In this document: positions 30,847 to 40,164 of the stretch, piece after piece | How the letters are laid out: each line of letters begins with the position of its first letter | How positions within the stretch are numbered: the first letter of the stretch is position 1 | Notes under the pieces: generated by a model | Databases searched by the model: none | The model's input: the letters and a program-made list of their open reading frames with translations, nothing else | What the model was told of the DNA's origin: nothing | Made by a program: the position numbers and the translations under genes | Source: Macrolepiota albuminosa | Taxonomy: Eukaryota > Basidiomycota > Agaricomycetes > Agaricales > Agaricaceae | Direction: 5' to 3' | Assembly: GCA_027475525.1 (NCBI GenBank) | Contig: JAMWFC010000131.1 | Span: 310,001 to 374,000 of the forward strand | DNA length: 64,000 nucleotides

Positions 30847-32520
30847 TCAAAACCCCTCCCCCATCCCCTCCGGATCGTGCTCCCGCAATACTTCCTCGGC
30901 CAACTGTTCCCAGGACGGGAGCGACTCACCCTCGTCCAGAACTCTCTCGAACCAGGAGCTGGGGGCGGGCACGTTCCTCCGCCGGTGTGCCGACACCACC
31001 CGCCCCAGCAGGTCAAGGCCCCGTTCTACCCCAGGAGTCGTCACCTCAGGGCGCTGCCCCTCCTGCAGCGCCGCGAGTGCCGCGGCCGCCCCGTCCAAGA
31101 GTAGGTGGTGCTCTCGGGCCCAGCCTGGAAATGTCAGTGGGGAATCGAACCCGAGGATAGGAGGACTCACTTAACGAGGCCATACAGGCCACCACCACGT
31201 CCCGGCGTAGGGCCTCCGCCAACCCCTCACCCCCTGGAAGTCCCACTCCCTGCCCGAGCCTCGCCCTCAGAGCCTCTAACTCGGCCTCCGCTTCCCCCCG
31301 GGCGACCCTAGCCTCCTCCAGGCCCTGGGCCATCGCCTCCCGACCCTCCTCCAGATCCCGCCCAGCCACCGCCTCCTCCCTCGCCCCCTCCCCGTGGCCC
31401 CCCTGCTCCGGCTCCTGCAGGGCCCCAACTTCGCCAGCCTGGAGTCCCCTGGACAGGGGGGAGAATGTTGCTGGGGACAGGCGCGGGGGTGAAACCGGAG
31501 GTGGGGTCTCCAGGGGCAAGCGCGCCCTCTTGGAGGGCCCCGGGGAAGGGCTAGGCGACGCCCGCCGCTTCCCCTTGTCTGGGCGCCCCTCAGGTTGCTC
31601 CCGCCCTGGGGCACCGGACCGGGTCACCCGGCACGTGATTAAGACCACGGGCCGGCCCCGGCCGCCCACCTGGACGAACCCCCGCCCTCCTGCCCCACCC
31701 CCAGGGGCCTTCCCCGGCGCCTCCTCCTGAACCCCCGCCGCCCCCGCGACCCAATCCCTCTCCTCCACCCCCATCCTCCGGGTAATCCCTCCCAACGGCC
31801 AACCCTGCTCCCGTGAAACGCAATATGCCCTCCAAAGGGCCGAAACGGAACATCGCTCATGATTGAGGCGACAGGCCTCACACACGGAAGTGTCGCACCA
31901 GGACAAGGCAGACGGGACCTCGAACGAGCACGTCACCAAACGACGCGCGCAGTGGAGACACTAGGACAGATTAGCTGCGGGACCAGAGGTATGAAGTCAC
32001 TTACCAGCCCGTTGCTAATACACCAGGCATGGGGAGGCAGGCCCCGGGGCCTCACCAACGCCCCCTCAAAGGCCTCCTGTGTCGCGCTGGCCCACTCAAC
32101 GCGCTGGGCCTCCGGGACCTCGGAAATGGCCCCCACCGCCATCCCGGAGCGACGGAAACGAGGGGCGACCAGCCTGGGGCGAGGAGGGGGAGGGGGACGG
32201 GGGGGATGCACGGTCATCCACGCAAAAGTGGGCGTGGGACGACTGGCACCTGAAGAACCCCTGGGACCTGCACCAGGGACAGGCTCCGGGAGCCGGCTGG
32301 GACCCGCCTCCGGGGCAGTAATGTTGTGTTGTTCTGAAAAGGGAAGGTCAGTAGCGACAAACGGGCGGCGCGGGAAGCACTCACGTTGTTGCGCAAGAGC
32401 CGCCACGCGCTCCTGGTCCAGGCGCGCTCAGTATCGCACGTCCCAGGCCTCCCGGGCCATGAGGGGCGCGACCTCATTAGTTTGGGGGGGCGTTGGGGAA
32501 TGGGTCGGCATACGCGACAT
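30847..32520 (-). CDS. Antisense spliced accessory gene of element C (paired-cysteine protein)
   Basis: Minus-strand gene between pol and the 3' LTR. Exons 32520-32385, 32333-32005, 31960-31171 and 31124-30847; introns of 51, 44 and 46 bp begin GTGAGT or GTAAGT and end CAG or TAG. Start ATG reads MSRMPTHSPTPP. Exon 2 is Pro-rich. The exon 2/3 join gives CLHCARRLVTC then VCEACRLNHERC, spacing CX2CX6C-X15-CX2CX6C, close to a fungal Zn2Cys6 cluster but with a longer loop. A basic Ser/Pro region (GKRRASPSPSPGPSKRARL, possibly nuclear-localising), a heptad-like Glu/Ala helix and a conserved C-terminal domain (REHHLLLDGAAAALAALQEG) follow. A TGA in exon 1 (DVRY*ARL) and one at the end stand for Arg codons. 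Function is unknown; a nuclear regulator of the element is an inference. Confidence 0.7.
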
Positions 32521-32649
32521 GTTTGGACTTGACAGTAAAAATTTTTTTTCGATACGTGGCGAGTCAGGTGCCGGGTCCCACGGTTGAACCCCGGTCCGAA
32601 CCACTGGCTACGCGCGCCTCGGAGGGTCTCGGCACTGAGGGGGGGGTGA
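32521..32649 (+). promoter_or_regulatory. Polypurine tract and antisense-gene leader of element C
   Basis: GAGGGGGGGGTGATG directly precedes the 3' LTR and is the plus-strand primer tract. On the other strand the same ~130 bp is the leader of the antisense gene, so its promoter must lie here or in the 3' LTR reading inward. Confidence 0.55.
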
Positions 32650-33479
32650 TGTCACGACCCCTCCCCTCCGGGCCCACCCTGGGACACCCCCGGAACACCA
32701 TCCGGGACCCTCCCTCCGACCCCACAGGACACGCCCCGCCATCACGACCACCGACACCGCCATCATGCGCATTAAGGACCGCCATCAGCCGCCATCAGCC
32801 CCAATAAATGATTGGATCACGCAACTCGTTCCCGGCCATCACACATCACGCATCACGACTCCCCCCACGTCAATTGATCGCGTGCCCCACACACGCGATC
32901 CCGGTATACAGTCTCTGCCCGCTACTCAATAACCCCCGGAACCCATCACAGACACCCCGGAATCCCGAGACCCGGTCCCGTAGTACTTATAGTGTAGTTC
33001 CTTGTTGTATTCGCTAGTCTTGATATTACATACACTGTTACTTTGCATTTCTCGGATTGTTGCGTGCCCTCTATTTGACTGGTACGCATTGACTGGCACG
33101 CTTGACTGGCATGCTTGGATATTCGCGTGCTCTAAGACTGGTACGCACTTCTTGACTGGTACGCATTGACTGGCACGCTTGACTGGCATGCTTGGATATT
33201 CGCGTGCTCTAAGACTGGTACGCACTTCACGACTTTAACTTACTAACTTGGTCTCGTCTTAGAACCTCCGGTTCACGACTCGACCCCCACCCGAACTCCC
33301 TCGTCACCCACCACCCAAAACCCCCGGACTAAGTCCCCTCTCCCGGAATTTCCCTGTCCACGTCTTGAACCCTGGAGTCCTAGCCCCGGAGTTCTAGACA
33401 CCCGAGTATCCGTGGATCAAGTCCACATTGTAAGGGCGATTGCTTTCCCGGAAAGCCCCCGACTCAGTGGAACCTGACA
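32650..33479 (+). repeat. 3' LTR of element C
   Basis: 830 bp, nearly identical to the 5' LTR apart from a 77-bp tandem duplication at 33075-33228. Without it the length is 753 bp, equal to the 5' LTR. It is followed by GATAC. Confidence 0.93.
33075..33228. repeat. 77-bp tandem duplication (3' LTR of C)
   Basis: Units start TTGACTGGTACGC at 33075 and 33152. Absent from the 5' LTR. Confidence 0.95.
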
Positions 33480-33484
33480 GATAC

Positions 33485-34344
33485 AAGTGTGACTTTTTTA
33501 AGTTCACAAACATTCGCGCAGCCCTCAGTGCCTCTAAAATCTTTTGTACGTTTTCATGATGTTCTTTGAGCGTTTCTGACCATATCACAATGTCGTCAAG
33601 GTAAACATGACAAATCACTCCAATATACTTTTGCAATGCTTCTGTAACTCTCCGCTGTTGAATTGCCGGTGCATTGCATAATCCCATAGGCATTACTAAC
33701 CATTCATACAGTCCATAAGAAGTAGACACTGCAGTCAAATGAACGTGGTCTGGGTGCATCGGTGTTTGAAAGAAGGCATTTGTCAAATCCAAAACCACAA
33801 ATATCTTTCCTTTCACACAATCATGCAATATATCCTCAATCCGCGGGATCAGATGATTATCAGGAATTGTTGCTGCATTTAAATCTTGATAATCATTCAC
33901 CCATCTCGGCAGCGCCAGAGGGTCTGCTTTAGGAATAAGGAAGGCAGGCGAGGCAAAAGAGGAACAGGAAGGACAAATACGACCTGCTTCTAAATGATCT
34001 TCTATTAAAGTCTTCCATGCTTCTTTGTATTTCTGAGGACATTGATATGATCGTGTCTTTATGCAGTGGTCTGCATTCTTAAGATGAATTTCTGCCAAGA
34101 CGTCTCTTGGCAAGTCTCAAGCATTTACTGTTGGTTCAAACACATCTTTAAACTGTTCTTTCATTTTTAAATCAAACATCGACAACGTTTGTTGTGTAGC
34201 CAACTGTTCAATCTGTTTACGCACTGCAGCAACTGCATTAACTTCAGCGACCTTTTCAAAAAGACCTAAATGTTCCATCCGTTCTAACCTCATTGTACAA
34301 ACAAATTTCAATTCTTTTGCAAGCTCCTTTTGATGATGCAGCAT
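33485..34344 (-). pseudogene. Reverse transcriptase of element B, 5' part (cut by C)
   Basis: FKDVFEPTVNA, a TGA, then DVLAEIHLKNADHCIKTRSY, SSFASPAFLIPKAD, RWVNDYQDLNAATIPDNHLIPRI, KIFVVLDLTNAFFQTPMHP, YGLYEWLVMPMGLCNAPA and the catalytic CHVYLDDIVIWSE. It breaks at KKSHLY, where element C begins (GATAC target duplication at 33480-33484 and 22042-22046), and resumes at 22041. The YLDD box is intact. Confidence 0.88.
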
Positions 34345-34359
34345 GTCATTAAATCTTTT

Positions 34360-34986
34360 TCACATAGGCACAAAAGCTCGCAAAGAGTCTTTTCTTCTAA
34401 GCACCGGGTTCAAGAGGTCATAGTTACACGACTTGTCTATAGCAGACCGATTGTCTACATCAATGACAATTTTATTTACCTTTAAAAAAGGCAAGCCAAG
34501 TATTACAGGAGAACACAAATTTGACGCTATGACAGCATGTACAGTATGCGAAGTCCAAGTTTGATCAACCAAAGTAACCAATAATTTACAGTATTCTGAC
34601 AATGTAGTAGCCACTCTTTCTTTTGCACTTGAAATTGCCACATCCACTGAAAACGGATTCTTTAAGCAACGACAGCGAAGCCCTAAATGGTCGACTAATC
34701 CTGCATCAATCAAGACAATGTGAGAACCATCATCTAACAGCATTGGCACTTTGAGTGGAAATTCCACATTCGGACCAGCAATCATGCCTGTCCAAACCAA
34801 ATGAGGAACAGTAAGAGGAATGTTACTTACATCTGAGTCAGTGTCGGAATGCACCGATTCAATATGTGCCACTCCAGCAGGCAACTGTGGCAATACCGCA
34901 GCAACAGTAACAGATGAAGGGGCAGCAGTGACAGGCGCAATGGCAGCAACAGGTCTCGACGCACAAGCTCCTAAGGCTTTTGCCAC
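34360..34986 (-). pseudogene. Aspartic protease of element B
   Basis: Same frame as gag. FPLKVPMLLDDGSHIVLIDAGLVDHLGL holds the active-site loop, with DDGS where retropepsins have DSG or DTG. SPVILGLPFLKVNKIVIDV gives the second landmark. The changed Ser probably inactivates it. It ends at a TGA that continues in frame into the RT part. Confidence 0.7.
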
Positions 34987-34992
34987 ATTGAC

Positions 34993-36049
34993 TCATGCCT
35001 GAGTAAGCGGTTGGTATTTGGCCGGGTCTGGGAATGGCTCGGTGCAATTACTGGTTCGACAAGACACAAAAGGGCGATGGCAACAAAAACAACCACTATT
35101 TTCACGTAACAGACGCTTCTCGTTGTCCGTTAATGGAGGAAGTCTTCCTTTACTACTGGATGAGCTTCCTTGTGTCGCCAATGCATTCGATCGATTTGTG
35201 TTGGTAAGAGGCTTTTTTGCCTGACGGTATACTTCATCTGCAATTTCCCTTGCTCGTTTTTCTGTTTGGCAACACATTTCATTAATGAGACGGATACTAT
35301 TCAACCATGCATGAAAGTCAGTTGTGGCATCTAATTGGCACTCAAAATAAATGATGGATAAGGCGGAATCCAATTTAGCTTCAATTTGCGTTTGTAATTT
35401 GTTGAGTTCAAAATGGGAAGGAGTGCCGAGCAAGAGAGAATTTTGTTTCTGAATGTAAGATGCGAAATCCCAAAAGATCTGCTTTCTATGATTGAAATTA
35501 GCTGAAAGAATTTAAATATGAACTTTTGGCTCCCAGTCGTGCGGAAGATATTTCGATCGGATCTCCTTTATAAACTCCTCAAAGGACAGTTTGACAATAC
35601 GGTCTCGTTGGCCTGAAATCCAATCGCGCATACAATGGTCTCTGATGCTGACCAACACACGATGGACTTGGTCGTCTTCCTCTATTTTTTTTGTGTCGAA
35701 AAAATTGCGGCAGGCAGTCTCATAATCTTTAGCAGTTTCAGGGCTCAGATCACCCTCAGTCAAAATGGGCGGCTTAGTGTACTAATCCTCTATGGTGGCC
35801 TGTTTAGGCCCAGTGTCTGTCGTGGTGTTCATAACACAGGGAGTTGGGGATGGTGATGAAGAGCCGTCATATACGAGTCTGCAAAGAAGTGGGAATTGGG
35901 ATATTCTCCGATACATCTGAATTCACCGCCTCACCCATAGTCAATGGTATAGAAGTCAATGGTGACAACAACTCTATTTGTTTCCGCATTATGCTACGAG
36001 TCATCAAAGGAATCAAAGTCAAAGGTGTGTGAGGCAGCATGATATACAA
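34993..36049 (-). pseudogene. gag: gag of element B
   Basis: Minus-strand start near 36049. One frameshift occurs near 35870, then a nearly continuous frame: GDLSPETAKDYETACRNFFDTK, DWISGQRDRIVKLSFEEFIKE, LDATTDFHAWLNSIRLINEM. It ends in a Cys-rich segment (GCFCCHRPFV) that may be a damaged zinc knuckle, because the usual His position is not right. Stops at 35774, 35512 and 34993 lie in the same frame, which continues into the protease. Confidence 0.7.
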
Positions 36050-36230
36050 TTATGACGTGGCACCTCCAAATAGGGCGATGCACACAATATATGCGTAAAA
36101 AAATGAGTGATAGTCCACAGAGACTCTTGACACCAGTTTCCACAGGAGTGGAATCTAATCTTCCAAAAGACTGTTGTCCTAGTGCTGCTACCCAGAGAGC
36201 CAATAGCAAGAGTCAATATTGTCAAAAAAG
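35510..36230 (-). other. Element B leader (includes gag start)
   Basis: Immediately inside the right LTR the minus strand reads CTTTTTTGACAATATTGAC. Neither a TGG-type tRNA primer site nor an LTR complement was recognised. The leader passes into gag near 36049. Confidence 0.35.
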
Positions 36231-36453
36231 TGTAGGACGTTGTCCTCACTAAAAGAGAAAAGTAACGAACACAGCCAGACGATAGAACCCCGCTATATTG
36301 TCCTAGCGGTAAGCGACGTATGTACATAGAGAGCAAGAGAAAACATGAGAGAGAGATAATGAGAGTCCAGATCCAAGAGTGTTCCCCGAATCCTGATCAC
36401 AGATGTAAAGTATGTAGAAGTAACGTCACGGATGTAAGTAATTAGGTGGTTGT
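36231..36453 (-). repeat. 5' LTR of element B, main part
   Basis: 223 bp, very similar to 19273-19495. It is interrupted by element D; the remaining 16 bp are at 47769-47784. Confidence 0.92.
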
Positions 36454-37318
36454 TGTCAGGTTCCGCTGAATCGGGGGCTTTCCGGGAAAGCGACACCCTT
36501 ACGATGCGGACTTGATCTACGGATACTCGGGTGCCTGGAACTCCGGGGCTAGGACTCCGGGGTTCAAGGCGAGGACAGGGGTAATCCCGGGAGAGGGGAC
36601 TAGATTCCGGGGGTTTTGGATGAGAGTGGCTGGGAATTGGAGGGGGTCGAGTCGTGAACCGGAGGTTCTAAGACGAGACCAAGTTAGTAAGTTAAGAGTC
36701 GCGAAGTGCGTACCAAAGCTTAAAGCACGCGAATACTAAGGCGTGCCAGTCGAAGCGTACCAAACAAGGCGTACCAGTCAAGCAGAGGGCACGCAATATC
36801 CAAAGTAACAGTTATGCAATATCAAGACTAGCGAATACAGCGGAGAACTACACTATAAGTACTACGGCTCGTGTCTCGGGATTCCGGGGTGTCTGGGATG
36901 AGTTCCAGGGGTCATTGAGTAGCGGCCAGGGACTGTATACTGGGATCGCGCGTGTGGGGACGCGCGATCAATTGGCGTGGAGGGAGTCGTGATGCGTGAT
37001 GGCCGGATGCGAGCCGCGTGATCCGATCGTTGATGGCGGTGGATCCCGGGGTCCGTGATGCAGGGGTTCCGGGGAGGGCTGGCTGATGGCGATCGTTGAT
37101 GGCTGATGGCGGTCCTTGATGCGTGTGATGGCGGCGTCGGCAGCTGTGGGGCGGGGTGCGCTGTGGGAGTTGACGGAAGAGGTTCCCGGGCGGGGCTCTG
37201 TGTGATGGCGGCGTCGGCAGCTGTGGGGCGGGGTGCGCTGTGGGAGTTGACGGAAGAGGTTCCCGGGCGGGGCTCTGGGGGTGTCCCGGGGCGGTTCCGG
37301 GGGGGAGGGGTCGTGACA
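36454..37318 (-). repeat. 3' LTR of element D
   Basis: 865 bp including a 77-bp duplication at 37123-37276, or 788 bp without it. Strongly similar to the 5' LTR. Confidence 0.92.
37123..37276. repeat. 77-bp tandem duplication (3' LTR of D)
   Basis: Units start GTGTGATGGCGGC at 37123 and 37200. Absent from the 5' LTR. Confidence 0.95.
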
Positions 37319-37444
37319 TCACCCCCCCCTCAGCGCCGAGACCCTCCGAGGCGCGCGTAGCCGGAGGTTCGGGCCGGGTCCGAGCGTGGGAACCGGCGCC
37401 TACCCTGCCATGTAACGAAAAAAATTTTACCATCAAACTCAACT
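37319..37444 (-). promoter_or_regulatory. Polypurine tract and antisense-gene leader of element D
   Basis: On the minus strand TGAGGGGGGGGTGATG precedes the 3' LTR. On the plus strand the same ~125 bp leads to ATG 37445 of the antisense gene and contains an A/T run (AACGAAAAAAATTTTACC). Confidence 0.55.
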
Positions 37445-39271
37445 ATGTCGCGAACACCGACGCATTCGCCAACGCCCCCAGACACGAATGAGGTCGCGCC
37501 CCTTATGGCATGGGGAGCCTGGGACTCGCGATACCGGGCTCGCCTTGACCGGGAGCGCGTGGCGGAGCTCATCCGGCAACGTGAGTGCTTTTCGCGTCGT
37601 CCGTCTGTCTCAACTGACCTTCCCAATCCAGAACAACTCAACAATCCGATCCCGGAGGCGGGTCCTAGCCGGCAACCGGAGCCTGCCCCCGACGCGGGTC
37701 CCAGCGTCCCTTCCGAGTCCCGTCAGGGTTGTACCGCACCCACGTTTGCGCGGATGACCGTCCGCCCTCCCCGTCTCCAGCCCCCTCCCCGCCCGAGATT
37801 GCCTGCCCCTCGTTTTCGTCGCTCCCGGATGGCGATAGGGACCGTGGCAGAGGTCCCGGAGGGTCAATGTGTCGCGTGGGCGGGCGCCACGCAGGAGCTG
37901 TTCGAGGAGGCCCTGGAGAGGCCCCGGGGACTGCCTACTCACGCGTGGTGCGTGAGTAACGGACCGGTCAGGAGCTGTTCGAGGAGGCCCTGGAGAGGCC
38001 CCGGGGACTGCCTACTCACGCGTGGTGCGTGAGTAACGGACCGGTGAGTTGTGCTCTACCTATGATCCCTGTTGCTGACTTCGGTGCAGTGCTTGCACTG
38101 CGCCCGCCGGGGGGTGCTTTGCGCCTTCGAAGTTCCGAGCCCCTCGTCCCGCCGGGACACGGCCGTGTGCGAGGCTTGCCGCCTCAATCACAAGCGCTGT
38201 TCCGTGTCGGCGCTGTGGAGGGCGTGTTCTGTCGCCCAGGAGCAGGGATGGCCATTGGCGGGGATCACCCGGAGGATGGGTGTGGAGGAGAGGGATTGGG
38301 TGGCGGAGCCGGTAGGCAAGGGGGGGGTGCCCGCGGCGTCCGCGGAAGTGTCCAGCGGGGGTTCGGGGGGTCAGGGGGCCAGGTCGGGGGGCCAGGGGGC
38401 CATCCGGGTGGGGGGCCGGGGCCGGCCCGTGGTCCTCATCACCTGTCGGGTGACCTGGTCCGGCGCCCAGGGGCGGGAGGGGCGGGGGCGCCCTGATAAG
38501 GGCAAGCAGCGGGCGTCGCCTAGCCCCTCCCCGGGGCCTTCCAAGAGGGCGCGCTTGCCTTCTGGGACCCCTTTCCCAGTTTCCCCCCCGCGTCTTTCCC
38601 CGGCAGCGTTCTCGCCTTTGTCGGGGCAGCCCTTGGGGGCGGAGGTGGTGGCCCCTCACGAGCGCCCGGGGGAGTTTGAAGAGGGTGGGGAGGAGGCCGT
38701 CGCGCGTCGGGAGTCCGAGGCGGGCCGGGAGACGCTTTGATTGTTGAAGGAGGCTCGGGTAGCTCGGGAGGAGGTGGAGGCGGAGCTGGAGGCGTTGAGG
38801 GCGAGGTTGGGGCAGGGGGTGGGGATCCCGGAGCGGACCCCCTCGGGACAGGAGCTGGTGGAGGGTCTTCGTCGCGATGTGGTGGTCTCGCGTATGGTGT
38901 CCTTGAGTGAGTCCACTGCTGCTCGCCTACTTTCTTCTGCTGACGTCTTCAGGCTGGGCCCGGGAGCACCGTTTGCTCCTGGACAGGGCTGCCGCGGCCC
39001 TTGCTGCGCTACAGGAGGGGCAACGCCCGGAGCTGACGACCCCCGGGGTGGAGCGTGGCCTCGACCTCCTGGGGCGGCTGGTGGTTGCTCACCGGCGAAG
39101 GAACGTGCCCGCCCCGGGCTCCTGGTTCGAACACGTGTTGGACGAGGGCGAGCCTCTTCCATCGTGGGAAGCGCTGGCCAAGGAGGTCTGGCGGGAGCGC
39201 GGTCCGGAGGGGGTAGGGGAGGGCTTCCGGGGCTGGCCGCAGGGAGGGGGTAGTGAGGGGGGCTCCGGTTA
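37445..39271 (+). CDS. Antisense spliced accessory gene of element D (paired-cysteine protein)
   Basis: Plus-strand gene inside the minus-strand element. Exons 37445-37580, 37632-38043, 38090-38906, 38953-39271; introns of 51, 46 and 46 bp, each GTGAGT...CAG with a CTGAC branch-like motif. Start ATG follows CATCAAACTCAACT, which is also conserved in E. Exon 1 reads MSRTPTHSPTPPDTNEVAPLM. The exon 2/3 join gives CLHCARRGVLC and VCEACRLNHKRC (CX2CX6C-X15-CX2CX6C). Next come a WALR-type helix, GGRGRPVVLITCRVTWSG, a basic Ser/Pro stretch, a coiled-coil-like EEVEAELEALRARLGQG and the C-terminal RLLLDRAAAALAALQEGQ domain. One 77-bp duplication (37892-38045) and a TGA at 38738 (RETL*LLKEA) interrupt it. 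Function is unknown; it resembles no Gag or Pol part. Confidence 0.72.
37892..38045. repeat. 77-bp tandem duplication (antisense gene of D)
   Basis: Units start CAGGAGCTGTTCG at 37892 and 37969, ending at the exon 2 donor. Single in C. Confidence 0.95.
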
Positions 39272-39272
39272 G

Positions 39273-39546
39273 GGTGTGGTGTTTTTGGTGCTTTCTTGTC
39301 GTCTTCGTACGCCCGTTTCGCTAACCTGTGTAATAATGTATTTGTAGAAAATGTACATACTTGGTTTCACGTAGTAATAGTGGTGTAAGTAAAGTGGCGG
39401 GGTAGCTGGGAAGAGTACCTTGCCCATAATCCGGGGCGCTACTGTAAAAAAGGAAAACTAGAAGGGATTAAGATCTAGAAAGGAAAAACAGAAAGTATAT
39501 GCGGGAGTTGAATCCCTGATGAGTCCAGAGGCAGGGGTTACACCCA
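39273..39546. other. Spacer between pol and the antisense gene of element D
   Basis: No coding sequence seen. Pol (-) and the antisense gene (+) converge here, as in C. It holds AT-rich stretches suitable for transcript ends (TAATAATGTATTTGTAG near 39330) but no canonical signal is claimed. Confidence 0.45.
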
Positions 39547-40164
39547 CTACTGCCGTCTGTGAGTCCTGCGCCCCGGAGGGTCGTTTCCCGGGTGCTGTTG
39601 TTGGAAGTCCCGGAGTTTGTCGAGGGCGCCTTTGAGGTTTTTGCGTGGTTCCCAAGTGTCGTCTTCCAGGCCGTATCCCTTCCACCGTACGAGGAAGTGG
39701 GGTCGTCCACGAATGTTCCGGGAGTCGAGGATGTCTTCGACCTCGTAGTGGTACTCGTCCTCGACCTCGACCGGGGGAGGGGGTTCGGGTCGTCGTCCAG
39801 GGAAGGGATCCGGGGGGTGTCGCTCCAGGAGGCGGACGTGGAAAACCGGGTGCAGTCCTTTTAGTCCCGGGGGAAGTTCGATCTTGTAGGCGTGGGATGA
39901 GACCTTCTTCAATATTTTGAACGGGCCGAGACGCTTGTGATCGAGTTTTGGGGAGGGCCGGTGGGTGCAGAGGTGTCGTCGATCTAACCATACCTTTGTC
40001 CCGGGGGTCCAGTCGGGGGTGTCTTCCCGTTTCCGGTCGGCGTGTTTCACGTAGGCCCGGTTCGCGGTGTCGATCTCTTCCCGGAGAAACTCGTGAAGAG
40101 ACTGGAGATCCCGGGCGACCTCGTGGGCGGCGTGTGACGGGATGTCCCGGAGCGAGAGCGTCAG
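39547..40164 (-). CDS. Integrase tail and chromodomain of element D
   Basis: Same frame as the RT-integrase frame, separated only by one [52 protein letters not shown] (GPF motif), [17 protein letters not shown], then the chromodomain [15 protein letters not shown] ... [17 protein letters not shown] (39760-39620), ending in a basic RRTHRRQ and TAG. Confidence 0.88.
   Translation of the reverse strand: MTLSLRDIPSHAAHEVARDLQSLHEFLREEIDTANRAYVKHADRKREDTPDWTPGTKVWLDRRHLCTHRPSPKLDHKRLGPFKILKKVSSHAYKIELPPGLKGLHPVFHVRLLERHPPDPFPGRRPEPPPPVEVEDEYHYEVEDILDSRNIRGRPHFLVRWKGYGLEDDTWEPRKNLKGALDKLRDFQQQHPGNDPPGRRTHRRQ

Larger units (their letters stand above)
22047..33479 (+). mobile_element. Gypsy/chromovirus element C inserted in RT of element B
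   Basis: LTRs at 22047-22799 (753 bp) and 32650-33479 (830 bp, or 753 bp after removing one 77-bp duplication). Target duplication GATAC at 22042-22046 and 33480-33484. Internal order: self-priming site, Gag with CCHC knuckle, two protease domains, RT, RNase H, integrase, chromodomain, then an antisense gene before the 3' LTR. The internal sequence is GC-rich and keeps many CpG sites, so it is younger than A, B or copia. Frames are broken by 77-bp tandem duplications (probably assembly), single-base changes, CpG-type nonsense changes and a solo LTR of family A. Confidence 0.93.

Noticed and set aside
31939..32004. Read-through of intron 2 in the C antisense gene as coding sequence
   Set aside because: Unspliced, the frame ends after SNGLVSDF and the first cysteine pair is lost; splicing at GTAAGT/CCTAG restores the motif shared with D.
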